A DNA stretch of 7,613 nucleotides from Thioalkalivibrio sp. GTDB taxonomy: Bacteria; Pseudomonadota; Gammaproteobacteria; Ectothiorhodospirales; Ectothiorhodospiraceae. A program made the position numbers and the translations under genes. The notes below the pieces were generated by a model. That model had not been told where the DNA came from. It saw only the letters and a list, made by a program, of their open reading frames with translations, and searched no databases. The DNA lies in NCBI GenBank assembly GCA_007133115.1, contig SLNI01000205.1, forward strand, positions 1-7,613. Reading direction: 5' to 3'. Positions 1-6,435 of the stretch are shown here, piece by piece (positions within the stretch are counted from its first letter, which is position 1; each line of letters opens with the position of its first letter).

Positions 1-218
1 ATCTTCTTGCCATTGACGACCATGTTGCTGCCATCGACGGCGATATCGCCGTCGAAACGACCGTGTACGGAGTCATAGCGAAGCATGTAGGCCAGGTAAT
101 CGGGGTCGAGCAGGTCGTTGATCGCGACCACTTCCAGCTCGGGGAACTCCTTCGAGATGGCCCGGAAGGCCATCCGGCCGATGCGGCCGAAACCGTTGAT
201 ACCGACTTTGATCGTCAT
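1..218 (-). CDS. gap: Glyceraldehyde-3-phosphate dehydrogenase, N-terminal part (cut by window edge)
   Basis: The enzyme converts glyceraldehyde 3-phosphate, NAD+ and phosphate to 1,3-bisphosphoglycerate in the cytoplasm, in glycolysis, gluconeogenesis or the Calvin cycle. Only the first 72 codons are present; the reading frame is still open at base 1. The protein starts [15 protein letters not shown], with the Rossmann dinucleotide-binding loop GFGRIGR at residues 9-15. It continues with [20 protein letters not shown] at about residues 34-53, the typical start of the classical glycolytic GAPDH family. The Asp at residue 35 with Leu-Leu-Asp after it resembles NAD-preferring enzymes rather than the NADP-using chloroplast type; this is an inference from a fragment. 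A good Shine-Dalgarno (GGAG, 8 nt before ATG) supports the start. It lies downstream of tkt in the same direction, 67 bp away, with an intrinsic terminator in the gap. The catalytic Cys region lies outside the window. Confidence 0.96.
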   Translation of the reverse strand, partial: MTIKVGINGFGRIGRMAFRAISKEFPELEVVAINDLLDPDYLAYMLRYDSVHGRFDGDIAVDGSNMVVNGKK

Positions 219-252
219 TACTCAGTCTCCAGCTTTAGGGTGTTTTCTCAGG

Positions 253-278
253 AAAAACGCCCGCCAGGATTTGGCGGG
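253..278 (-). terminator. Intrinsic terminator between tkt and gap
   Basis: Read on the minus strand, a 7-bp perfect G+C-rich stem (CCCGCCA at 278-272 and TGGCGGG at 266-260) closes a 5-nt loop. Two bases later comes a run of five T (257-253). It begins 8 nt after the tkt stop codon. The short U tract and short stem suggest a partial rather than strong terminator. Only 34 nt separate it from the gap start, so gap expression probably relies on read-through or on a promoter that overlaps this element. Confidence 0.7.
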
Positions 279-285
279 GCGGCAT

Positions 286-2283
286 TCAGGCCAGGACGGA
301 TTCCGCAACGCTGACGAGGTTCTCGGCGGTGAAGCCGAAGTACTTCATCAGGGCACCACCGGGGGCCGACTCGCCGAAACGATCGAGACCCACAACGGCA
401 CCATCGAGGCCCACATACTTGTACCAGCCGGCCGTCGCGCCGGTTTCCACCGCCACCCGGGCCCGGACCGCGGCAGGCAGCACCGCCTCGCGGTAGGCCG
501 GGTCCTGCTGCTCGAACAATTCCACGCAGGGCATGGACACCACGCGTACCTTGCGGCCCTGGCCCGTCAGCGTGCCCGCGGCCTCCTGCGCGATACCGAC
601 CTCGGAACCGGTGGCGATGAAGATCAGGTCGGGGGTACCCGCGCAATCCTGCAGCACATAGCCACCCTTGGCGATGTCCGCGACCTGTGCGGCATCACGA
701 TCCTGCGGTTCCAGATTCTGACGCGAGAGGATGAAGGCGGAAGGACCGTCGGTCCTCTCGATACCGGCGCGCCAGGCGATCGCGGTCTCGGCCGCGTCGC
801 AGGGCCGCCAGACATTCAGATTGGGAATCAGGCGCAGGCTGGGCGTCTGTTCGATCGGCTGGTGCGTGGGACCATCCTCGCCGAGCCCGATGGAGTCATG
901 GGTGAGCACGTAGAGCACACGCTGGCCCATCAGCGCGGACATGCGGATGCCATTGCGCGCGTAATCGGAGAAGATCAGGAACGTGCCACCGTACGGAATG
1001 AAGCCGCCGTGCAGCGCCACCCCGTTCATGATCGCGGCCATGCCGAACTCGCGCACCCCGTAGAAAACGTAGTTGCCGGAAGCGTCGTCACGACGGAGGC
1101 CCTTCGAACCCGAATGCATCGTGAGGTTGGAACCCGCGAGGTCGGCGGATCCACCCAGCAGTTCGGGCAGCGCCGGGGCGTACCCGCCGATCGCATTCTG
1201 CGAGGCCTTGCGGCTGGCGATCTTTTCGGCCTTCTCGACCACCTGGCTGACGAAGGCGTCGGCCTGGGCCTGCCAGTCGGAAGGCAGGTCGCCGCGCATG
1301 CGGCGCTCGAACTCGGCGGCCAGGCCCGGGTGGGCTGAGCGGTAGGCCTCGAAACGGTCGTTCCATTCGGCCTCGGCCTTCGCCCCGCGAGACTTGGCAT
1401 CCCAGGCGGCCTGGATATCGGAGGGAATTTCGAACGGACCATGCGTCCAGCCCAGTTCCTTGCGGGCCAACTCGATCTCCTCGGCGCCCAGCGGCGCGCC
1501 ATGGCACTCTTCCTTGCCCTGCTTGTTCGGAGAGCCGAAGCCGATCACGGTCTTGCAGCAGATCAGGGTCGGCTTGCCAGTCTCGGCACGGGCCTGCTCC
1601 ACGGCGGCCTTGACGGCATCGGCGCTGTGACCGTCCACCGCGCGCACCACATGCCAGCCGTAGGCTTCGAACCGCGCAGGGGTGTCATCGGTGAACCAGC
1701 CCTCGACCTCGCCGTCGATCGAAATGCCGTTATCGTCGTAAAATGCGATCAGCTTGCCCAGGCCCAGGGTTCCGGCCAGCGCAGAGGCCTCGTGAGAGAT
1801 GCCCTCCATGAGGCAGCCATCCCCCAGGAAAACGTAGGTGTGATGATCGACAACGGCGTGGCCGTCGCGGTTGAAGGTGGCGGCGAGCGCGCGCTCGGCC
1901 AGCGCCATGCCCACGGCGTTGGTCAGGCCCTGTCCCAGCGGGCCGGTGGTGGTCTCGACCCCTGCGGTGTAGCCGTACTCGGGATGGCCGGGCGTCCTGG
2001 AATGCAGCTGACGGAACTGCTTCAGCTCGTCCATCGGGAGGTCATAGCCGGAGAGATGCAGCAGGGAATACACCAGCATCGAACCATGCCCGTTCGACAT
2101 GACGAAGCGGTCCCGATCGGCCCAGGAGGGGTTGGTCGGGTTGTGCTTCATGTAATCGTTCCAGAGGACTTCCGCGATGTCCGCCATGCCCATCGGTGCG
2201 CCGGGGTGACCGGAATTGGCTTTCTGTACCGCGTCCATAGACAGGGCGCGTATGGCGTTGGCAAGCTCTCTGCGGGAAGGCAT
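286..2283 (-). CDS. tkt: Transketolase
   Basis: This thiamine-diphosphate enzyme moves two-carbon ketol units between sugar phosphates in the pentose phosphate pathway and Calvin cycle, in the cytoplasm. The protein is 665 aa, close to E. coli TktA (663 aa). Visible landmarks: SGHPGAP with catalytic His26; SNGHGSM with His66; the ThDP/metal motif [13 protein letters not shown] at about 154-166 with Asn185 further on; the catalytic Glu412 in YGVREFGMA; and the [16 protein letters not shown] block at about 461-476 with His474. N-terminal pyrophosphate, middle pyrimidine and C-terminal domains all appear complete. The start at 2283 is chosen because AGGAG lies 6 nt upstream and the residues after it match the family N-terminus ([14 protein letters not shown]). 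The frame stays open upstream to about 2409, but that extension carries no family sequence. gap follows in the same direction. tkt is divergent from metK across 325 bp. Confidence 0.98.
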   Translation of the reverse strand: MPSRRELANAIRALSMDAVQKANSGHPGAPMGMADIAEVLWNDYMKHNPTNPSWADRDRFVMSNGHGSMLVYSLLHLSGYDLPMDELKQFRQLHSRTPGHPEYGYTAGVETTTGPLGQGLTNAVGMALAERALAATFNRDGHAVVDHHTYVFLGDGCLMEGISHEASALAGTLGLGKLIAFYDDNGISIDGEVEGWFTDDTPARFEAYGWHVVRAVDGHSADAVKAAVEQARAETGKPTLICCKTVIGFGSPNKQGKEECHGAPLGAEEIELARKELGWTHGPFEIPSDIQAAWDAKSRGAKAEAEWNDRFEAYRSAHPGLAAEFERRMRGDLPSDWQAQADAFVSQVVEKAEKIASRKASQNAIGGYAPALPELLGGSADLAGSNLTMHSGSKGLRRDDASGNYVFYGVREFGMAAIMNGVALHGGFIPYGGTFLIFSDYARNGIRMSALMGQRVLYVLTHDSIGLGEDGPTHQPIEQTPSLRLIPNLNVWRPCDAAETAIAWRAGIERTDGPSAFILSRQNLEPQDRDAAQVADIAKGGYVLQDCAGTPDLIFIATGSEVGIAQEAAGTLTGQGRKVRVVSMPCVELFEQQDPAYREAVLPAAVRARVAVETGATAGWYKYVGLDGAVVGLDRFGESAPGGALMKYFGFTAENLVSVAESVLA

Positions 2284-2338
2284 GAGGATCTCCTGGCTGA
2301 AGTGTCGGTAAACGGGTCGGGGCTGCGTACCCAACGAA

Positions 2339-2384
2339 GCGCAGGAAACCACCGCTTGTTTTTTGTTTTTCTGGCTTCCTGCGC
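2339..2384 (-). repeat. Inverted repeat forming a hairpin in the tkt leader
   Basis: GCGCAGGAA at 2339-2347 is the exact reverse complement of 2376-2384. After one A/C mismatch (2348/2375), three more pairs form (2349-2351 with 2372-2374), giving 12 paired positions around a 20-nt loop. On the tkt-sense strand the loop is very A-rich. No T run follows either arm, so it is not an ordinary intrinsic terminator. It ends about 55 nt before the tkt start codon and could be an mRNA-stabilising or regulatory leader structure. Confidence 0.6.
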
Positions 2385-2402
2385 GACACGAAAGGCGGGT
2401 CA

Positions 2403-2420
2403 TCGGCACATTTTTGCCGA
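2403..2420. repeat. Short palindrome TCGGCA-N6-TGCCGA near the putative tkt promoter
   Basis: Perfect 6-bp arms (2403-2408 and 2415-2420) are separated by 6 nt. It sits just inside the expected tkt transcription start if the AT-rich patch at 2430-2437 is the -10 box. This could be an operator for a dimeric regulator or a small 5' hairpin of the tkt mRNA. The regulator cannot be named from the sequence. Confidence 0.4.
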
Positions 2421-2427
2421 GTACAGC

Positions 2428-2460
2428 CCTATATAAAGGCGGTGCATTTTGGCGACTTTC
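2428..2460 (-). promoter_or_regulatory. Weak candidate tkt promoter
   Basis: On the minus strand the only AT-rich hexamers in the leader are in TTTATATAGG (2437-2428), which could act as a -10 box. No good -35 box is found at 16-18 bp; the candidates there (GAAAGT, AAGTCG) are poor. An activator-dependent promoter would fit, but this is a guess from base composition. Confidence 0.3.
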
Positions 2461-2481
2461 CCAGCCCGGGGCAAGTCCGCG

Positions 2482-2496
2482 CCGGACCGGGTCCGG
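2482..2496. repeat. GC-rich palindrome CCGGAC-CGG-GTCCGG
   Basis: A perfect 6-bp inverted repeat with a 3-nt centre, about 20 bp upstream of the putative metK -35 region and about 45 bp from the putative tkt -10. The position would suit an operator shared by both divergent genes. In DNA this GC-rich, such palindromes also arise by chance. Confidence 0.35.
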
Positions 2497-2516
2497 AACG
2501 CACCACCACCACGACT

Positions 2517-2547
2517 TTTAGAAATACTCTGATAGAGACGATACAAT
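2517..2547 (+). promoter_or_regulatory. Candidate metK promoter
   Basis: TACAAT at 2542-2547 is a good sigma-70 -10 box (5 of 6 matches to TATAAT). A weak -35 candidate lies at 2518-2523 (TTAGAA, 18-bp spacer) or 2517-2522 (TTTAGA, 19-bp spacer). Transcription would start near 2554, giving a leader of about 55 nt. That leader contains a T6 run (2555-2560) and a 6-bp hairpin (GCCCGC 2569-2574 with GCGGGC 2582-2587) just before the ribosome-binding site. Confidence 0.5.
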
Positions 2548-2608
2548 AGCGCGGTTTTTTGCCCAGCCGCCCGCGCTTAGTGCGGGCCCGAACCCAGGAA
2601 GCACGCGC

Positions 2609-3787
2609 ATGCCCAGCGGTTTTCTCTTCACTTCGGAGTCGGTTGCCGAGGGTCATCCCGACAAGATGGCGGACCAGATTTCCGACGCCGTCGTGGACGC
2701 GATCCTTGCGCAGGACCCCCACGCCCGTGTCGCGTGCGAGACCCTGACCAAGACCGGCATGGTGCTGCTCGCCGGCGAAGTCACGACGCGCGCCGTAATC
2801 GATTACGAGACGCTGGTGCGCGAGACCGTCTGCGCAATCGGATATGACGATTCCGATGTCGGGTTCGACGGCCGCAACTGTGCGGTTCTGAACGCCCTGG
2901 GACAGCAATCGGCGGACATCGCGATGGGCGTGGACCGGGACGTGACCGACCGCACCAACCAGGGAGCGGGCGACCAGGGGCTGATGTTCGGCTACGCGAC
3001 CAGTGAAACCGACGTGCTGATGCCGGCACCCATCTACTACGCCCACAAGTTGGTCCGCCGCCAGGCCGATCTGCGCAAAAAGCGGCTGCTGCCGTGGCTG
3101 CGCCCCGATGCCAAGAGCCAGGTCACACTGCGCTACGAGGATGGGCTTCCGGTCGGTCTCGATGCGGTGGTGCTGTCCACCCAGCACGACCCGGCGATCG
3201 CCCAGAAGGACATTCACGAAGCGGTGATGGAGGAAATCCTCAAGCCGGTACTGCCCGCGCGCTGGCTCGATCAGTGCGCCCGCGACCAGATCCACATCAA
3301 TCCGACTGGCCAGTTCGTGATCGGCGGCCCGGTCGGCGACTGTGGACTGACCGGGCGCAAGATCATCGTCGACACCTACGGCGGCATGGCCCGTCACGGG
3401 GGCGGTGCGTTCTCGGGCAAGGATCCTTCCAAGGTGGACCGTTCCGCGGCCTATGCCGGCCGCTACGTGGCCAAGAACATCGTCGCCGCCGGCCTTGCCG
3501 ACAAGTGCGAGATCCAGATCTCCTACGCCATCGGGGTGGCCCGGCCCACCTCGATCAGCGTGCACACCTTCGGTACTGGCCGCATCGACGACACGCGGAT
3601 CGTCGAACTGGTGCGCGCGCATTTCGACCTCCGCCCCTGGGGATTGATTCAGGCGCTGGATCTGCTGCGGCCCCTGTACCGCCAGACGGCCGCCTACGGC
3701 CACTTTGGCCGCGACGACCTCGACCTGCCCTGGGAGCGGGTCGACCGAGCCGCGGAACTCCGCGAGGCCGCGGGACTCCACTCGTAG
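2609..3787 (+). CDS. metK: S-adenosylmethionine synthetase (methionine adenosyltransferase)
   Basis: The enzyme makes S-adenosylmethionine from methionine and ATP, releasing phosphate and pyrophosphate; it is the cytoplasmic source of the cell's methyl donor. At 392 aa it is near the usual length (E. coli 384). Visible landmarks: [13 protein letters not shown] at 7-19 with His16, Asp18 and Lys19 in the active site; ACETLTKTG at 42-50 with the potassium-binding Glu44; [12 protein letters not shown] at 119-130, the methionine-adenosyltransferase signature with Asp122; and the glycine-rich phosphate loop GGGAFSGKD at 264-272. All three repeated domains are covered. AGGAA 8 nt upstream supports the ATG at 2609, and the residues after it match the family N-terminus. 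It is followed after 229 nt by the SAH riboswitch and ahcY, so synthesis of SAM and removal of its product SAH are adjacent. No SAM riboswitch was recognised in its own leader. Confidence 0.98.
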   Translation: MPSGFLFTSESVAEGHPDKMADQISDAVVDAILAQDPHARVACETLTKTGMVLLAGEVTTRAVIDYETLVRETVCAIGYDDSDVGFDGRNCAVLNALGQQSADIAMGVDRDVTDRTNQGAGDQGLMFGYATSETDVLMPAPIYYAHKLVRRQADLRKKRLLPWLRPDAKSQVTLRYEDGLPVGLDAVVLSTQHDPAIAQKDIHEAVMEEILKPVLPARWLDQCARDQIHINPTGQFVIGGPVGDCGLTGRKIIVDTYGGMARHGGGAFSGKDPSKVDRSAAYAGRYVAKNIVAAGLADKCEIQISYAIGVARPTSISVHTFGTGRIDDTRIVELVRAHFDLRPWGLIQALDLLRPLYRQTAAYGHFGRDDLDLPWERVDRAAELREAAGLHS

Positions 3788-3918
3788 CCGGTGCCCGTTG
3801 TGCACCCGCAAGGAGGAACGGAGCGCGGTGTGTTAGGCTTGTCGGCTGAATTTTTCCCTCTCGACAGGGCCAGCACCCCCACCCAAAGGGAGACTCGAAC
3901 CATCTGAAACTGAAGTTC
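3788..3918 (+). other. Spacer between metK and the SAH riboswitch
   Basis: This 131-bp spacer contains a small inverted repeat right after the metK stop (GGTGC 3790-3794 with GCACC 3802-3806) that lacks a T run, so it is not a convincing terminator. A possible extended -10 element (TG then TAGGCT at 3834-3839) could start the riboswitch transcript, but no -35 partner is visible. Whether ahcY has its own promoter or is read from metK cannot be settled from the sequence. Confidence 0.4.
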
Positions 3919-3990
3919 ATCGGCTGAGGAGCGCTGCAGCGGCAACCCCGTCAGGCTCAGACTGATGTCTCCAATCTGTAACGGCGCTCA
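3919..3990 (+). promoter_or_regulatory. SAH riboswitch aptamer in the ahcY leader
   Basis: The three conserved blocks of the S-adenosylhomocysteine riboswitch are present in order: GAGGAGCGCTGC (3926-3937), CAGGCTC (3952-3958) and AACGGCGCTCA (3980-3990). Helix P1 can be drawn as ATCGG-CTGAG (3919-3928) with CTCAG-a-CTGAT (3956-3966), ten pairs including one G-U and one bulged A. The pseudoknot forms from GAGCGC (3929-3934) and GCGCTC (3984-3989), exactly complementary. A small P2-type hairpin is possible at 3940-3950. This RNA class selectively binds SAH and raises expression of SAH-recycling genes, typically ahcY, metH and metF. It lies in front of ahcY, its classic target. Confidence 0.95.
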
Positions 3991-4008
3991 TCCAGACTCA
4001 CGGAGCCT
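3953..4008 (+). promoter_or_regulatory. Riboswitch expression platform with ahcY Shine-Dalgarno
   Basis: The ahcY Shine-Dalgarno is GGAG at 4002-4005, 11 nt before the ATG, a rather long spacing. AGGCTC at 3953-3958, part of the conserved aptamer and the P1 3' strand, is exactly complementary to GAGCCT at 4003-4008. In the ligand-free RNA this pairing would hide the ribosome-binding site. SAH binding would lock 3956-3958 into P1 and free it. This is an inferred translational ON switch. No terminator hairpin with a T run is seen between the aptamer and the gene. Confidence 0.55.
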
Positions 4009-4016
4009 TATCAACC

Positions 4017-5435
4017 ATGAACGCTGTGATGAACCCCAAAACGAACCAGGATTACCTCGTCAGAGACATCGATCTCGCCGACTTCGGCCGCAAGGAGATC
4101 GCGATCGCCGAAACCGAGATGCCCGGCCTGATGCAGACCCGCGCGGAATTCGCGAAGGATCAGCCACTCAAGGGGGCCCGGATCGCCGGTTCCCTGCACA
4201 TGACCATACAGACCGCGGTCCTGATCGAGACCCTCGAGGCATTGGGCGCCGAGGTCCGCTGGGCCTCCTGCAACATCTATTCGACCCAGGACCACGCGGC
4301 CGCGGCCATCGCCGCCAATGGCACGCCGGTATTCGCCCTGAAGGGCGAAACCCTGGACGAGTACTGGGATTACGCCCACCGGATCTTCGAGTGGCACGAC
4401 GGCGGCACCCCGAACATGATCCTCGATGACGGCGGCGACGCCACGCTGCTGGTAATCCTGGGCGCGAAGGCCGAGCAGGACCCGTCAGTGCTGGACAACC
4501 CCGGCAACGACGAAGAGCGTGCCCTGTTCGCGTCCATCAAGAAGCGCCTGAAGGAATCCCCGAACTGGTACTCGAGCATCAAGAAGAACATCCAGGGCGT
4601 GACCGAGGAAACCACCACCGGCGTGCATCGTCTGTATCAGATGCAGAAGGAAGGCACCCTCCCCTTCCCTGCGATCAACGTGAACGACTCGGTCACCAAG
4701 TCCAAGTTCGACAACCTCTACGGCTGCCGCGAGTCGCTGGTGGACGCGATCAAGCGCGCCACCGACGTGATGATTGCCGGCAAGATCGCGGTGGTCTGCG
4801 GCTACGGCGATGTCGGCAAGGGCAGCGCCCAGTCGCTGCGCGGCCTCGGCGCTACGGTGTGGATCACCGAAATCGACCCGATCTGCGCCCTGCAGGCGGC
4901 GATGGAGGGCTATCGCGTGGTCACCATGGAAGACGTCGCGGACCAGGCCGATATCTTCGTGACCGCCACCGGCAACATGAACGTGATCAACCACGATCAC
5001 ATGGCGCGCATGAAGAACCAGGCCATCGTCTGCAACATCGGGCACTTCGACTCCGAGATCGACGTCGCCAGCCTGCGCCAGTACCCGTGGGAAAACATCA
5101 AGCCGCAGGTCGATCACATCATCTTCCCCGACGGTAAGCGCATCATCCTGTTGGCCGAGGGCCGCTTGGTGAACCTGGGTTGTGGCACCGGGCACCCGAG
5201 CTTCGTGATGTCCAACTCCTTCACCAACCAGACGATGGCCCAGATCGAGCTGTTCGCCCACGGCGACCGCTACGAGAACAAGGTCTACGTGCTGCCGAAA
5301 CACCTGGACGAGAAGGTCGCCGCCCTGCACCTGCAGAAACTCGGCGCCAACCTGACCCAACTGACCGACGAACAGGCGTCCTATCTCGGACTGCCGGTGG
5401 AAGGGCCGTTCAAACCCGAACATTACCGGTACTGA
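4017..5435 (+). CDS. ahcY: Adenosylhomocysteinase (SAH hydrolase)
   Basis: The NAD-dependent cytoplasmic enzyme splits S-adenosylhomocysteine into homocysteine and adenosine, removing a strong inhibitor of methyltransferases. The protein is 472 aa. It is longer than the human enzyme (432 aa) because of the extra segment at roughly residues 145-185 common in bacterial forms. Catalytic residues can be matched to the human ones: His61 (H55), Asp137 in ILDDGGD (D131), Glu198 in TEETTTG (E156), and Lys228, Asp232, Asn233 and Cys237 in [12 protein letters not shown]. The NAD loop is CGYGDVGKG at 261-269. [10 protein letters not shown] lies at about 340-349. The C-terminal tail FKPEHYRY carries the NAD-contacting Lys466 and Tyr470. 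ATG 4017 is preferred over ATG 4029 because only it lies within reach of the GGAG Shine-Dalgarno. The riboswitch immediately upstream makes it SAH-responsive; metF follows after 133 nt. Confidence 0.98.
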   Translation: MNAVMNPKTNQDYLVRDIDLADFGRKEIAIAETEMPGLMQTRAEFAKDQPLKGARIAGSLHMTIQTAVLIETLEALGAEVRWASCNIYSTQDHAAAAIAANGTPVFALKGETLDEYWDYAHRIFEWHDGGTPNMILDDGGDATLLVILGAKAEQDPSVLDNPGNDEERALFASIKKRLKESPNWYSSIKKNIQGVTEETTTGVHRLYQMQKEGTLPFPAINVNDSVTKSKFDNLYGCRESLVDAIKRATDVMIAGKIAVVCGYGDVGKGSAQSLRGLGATVWITEIDPICALQAAMEGYRVVTMEDVADQADIFVTATGNMNVINHDHMARMKNQAIVCNIGHFDSEIDVASLRQYPWENIKPQVDHIIFPDGKRIILLAEGRLVNLGCGTGHPSFVMSNSFTNQTMAQIELFAHGDRYENKVYVLPKHLDEKVAALHLQKLGANLTQLTDEQASYLGLPVEGPFKPEHYRY

Positions 5436-5460
5436 GCACGGCCACCCGCACCCTGCAGGA

Positions 5461-5523
5461 GCGCCCCCCGGTCGCAAGGATCCGCACAAACATCGGCGGA
5501 ATCCGGTCGCGGCCGGGGGGCGC
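5461..5523. repeat. Long perfect inverted repeat with nested hairpin between ahcY and metF
   Basis: GCGCCCCCCGG (5461-5471) is the exact reverse complement of 5513-5523, an 11-bp all-G/C stem. Inside the 41-nt loop a second stem can form: GGATCCG (5478-5484) with CGG-a-ATCC (5497-5504), seven pairs with one bulged A. An 8-bp direct repeat, CCGGTCGC, occurs at 5468-5475 and 5503-5510. No T run follows on the + strand, so it is not a standard intrinsic terminator. Possible roles are a transcript-processing or stability element, a partial pause site, or a metF leader structure. Confidence 0.6.
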
Positions 5524-5568
5524 TTGCGCTCGGGTCGGAACCCCACCTTAGCCTTTGAGGACCCAAGG

Positions 5569-6432
5569 ATGAATTCTGTCGTCGGCAGCAAGCCTCTGTT
5601 CAGTTTCGAGTTTTTTCCACCCAAGAACGAGGAGGGCGCGGAACGCCTGCGCCGGACCCGCGCCCGTCTCACCGAACTGGGGCCCGCTTATTTCTCGGTA
5701 ACCTTCGGCGCCGGAGGCTCGACCCGCGACCGCACCCTGGAAACCGTTCTGGAAATCCAGCGAGAAGGGCGGGTGGCCGCGGCGCCCCACGTCTCCTGCA
5801 TCTCTTCGACGCGAGCGGAACTGCTGGATCTGCTCACCACCTATCGCGACCAGGGCGTGCGCCGCCTGGTCGCGTTGCGCGGCGACCTCCCCTCGGGCGC
5901 CGGTGGCGGGCTGGGTGAGTTCCGCTACGCGGCGGAACTGGTCGCCTTGATCCGGGAACGGTTCGGGGACCACTTCAGCATCGAGGTCGCGGCCTACCCC
6001 GAGTTTCACCCGCAGGCGCAGAACGCCGAGAAGGATCTGGAACATTTCCGGCAGAAGGTCGAAGCCGGCGCCGATTCCGCGATCACCCAGTATTTCTACA
6101 ACGCCGACGCGTACGCGGCCTTTCTGGACCGGGTGCGGGCCATGGGCGTGACGATCCCGATCATTCCGGGGATCATGCCCGTGACCAATTACACCCAGCT
6201 GGCCCGCTTCTCGGACGCCTGTGGCGCGGAAATCCCGCGCTTCATGCGCAAGCGACTGGAGGCCTACGGCGACGATACCGCGTCGATCCGGGCCTTCGGC
6301 GTGGATGTGGTGAGCCGCCTCTGCGAACGTCTGCTGGACAACGGGGCGCCCGGCCTGCACTTCTATTCCATGAACCAGGCCGCCCCCTCGGAGGCCATCT
6401 GGAACAACCTCGGCATCGGCAACCGAGGCTGA
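5569..6432 (+). CDS. metF: 5,10-methylenetetrahydrofolate reductase
   Basis: The FAD enzyme reduces 5,10-methylene-THF to 5-methyl-THF, which supplies the methyl group for turning homocysteine into methionine; bacterial forms normally use NADH and act in the cytoplasm. The protein is 287 aa, a single TIM barrel near the usual bacterial length (E. coli 296). Landmarks: FSFEFFPPK at 11-19 with the catalytic Glu14 (E. coli Glu28); SVTFGAGGSTRDRT at 43-56; ALRGD at 102-106 with the Asp that tunes FAD (E. coli Asp120); AITQYFYN at 171-178 with a conserved Gln; and PIIPGIMP at 197-204. GAGG 8 nt upstream decides the ATG at 5569. The frame is open back to a TTG at 5524, but that extension overlaps the inverted repeat and has no family sequence. 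It shares the methionine-cycle role of ahcY upstream and runs almost directly into rsmE. Confidence 0.97.
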   Translation: MNSVVGSKPLFSFEFFPPKNEEGAERLRRTRARLTELGPAYFSVTFGAGGSTRDRTLETVLEIQREGRVAAAPHVSCISSTRAELLDLLTTYRDQGVRRLVALRGDLPSGAGGGLGEFRYAAELVALIRERFGDHFSIEVAAYPEFHPQAQNAEKDLEHFRQKVEAGADSAITQYFYNADAYAAFLDRVRAMGVTIPIIPGIMPVTNYTQLARFSDACGAEIPRFMRKRLEAYGDDTASIRAFGVDVVSRLCERLLDNGAPGLHFYSMNQAAPSEAIWNNLGIGNRG

Positions 6433-6435
6433 CCC

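Larger units (their letters stand above)
2284..2608. other. Divergent tkt/metK intergenic region
   Basis: This 325-bp stretch separates two divergent genes and I see no credible gene in it. From left to right it holds the tkt ribosome-binding site (just above 2283), a large inverted repeat that would fold in the tkt leader (2339-2384), a short palindrome (2403-2420), an AT-rich patch around 2430-2437 that may be the tkt -10 region, a second palindrome (2482-2496), a candidate metK promoter (about 2517-2547), and the metK leader with its ribosome-binding site. I see no MetJ-type AGACGTCT repeats. Confidence 0.8.

Noticed and set aside
2284..2409. N-terminal extension of transketolase upstream of 2283
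   Set aside because: The Shine-Dalgarno and family N-terminus fit ATG at 2283; the extension runs through the leader hairpin and resembles no transketolase sequence.
118..2436. Long plus-strand open frames (118-1338 and 1441-2436) opposite tkt
   Set aside because: They are mirror frames of a clear transketolase gene in GC-rich DNA, show no recognisable family motifs, and are explained by third-position G/C bias.
2549..2587. Alternative stems in the metK leader (GCGCGG 2549-2554 with CCGCGC 2571-2576, versus GCCCGC 2569-2574 with GCGGGC 2582-2587) as an attenuator
   Set aside because: With the predicted -10 box at 2542-2547, transcription would start near 2554, so the first strand would be largely absent from the RNA.
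2429..3811. 460-codon minus-strand open frame opposite metK
   Set aside because: Antisense shadow of metK: its composition (many Gly, Val, His, Asp, Arg) is typical of a reverse-complemented GC-rich gene, and no family motif is seen.
3905..3919. TGAA/TTCA repeats resembling a MetR site just before the riboswitch
   Set aside because: The spacings between half-sites (7 and 1 nt) do not match the TGAA-N5-TTCA pattern, and part of it overlaps P1.
3965..4429. 154-codon open frame starting in the riboswitch and overlapping ahcY in another frame
   Set aside because: Its ATG lies in the P1 3' strand, it has no ribosome-binding site, and the product is Arg/Asp/Pro-rich shadow sequence.
5524..5552. 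Possible metF promoter (TTGCGC with CTTAGC or TTAGCC about 17-18 bp on)
   Set aside because: The -10 match is poor and the -35 overlaps the flank of the inverted repeat, so it is not strong enough to list.
4485..5672. 395-codon minus-strand open frame opposite ahcY, and a similar 322-codon one opposite metF (5548-6516)
   Set aside because: Both lie over strongly supported genes and lack motifs, so they are treated as coding-strand shadows.
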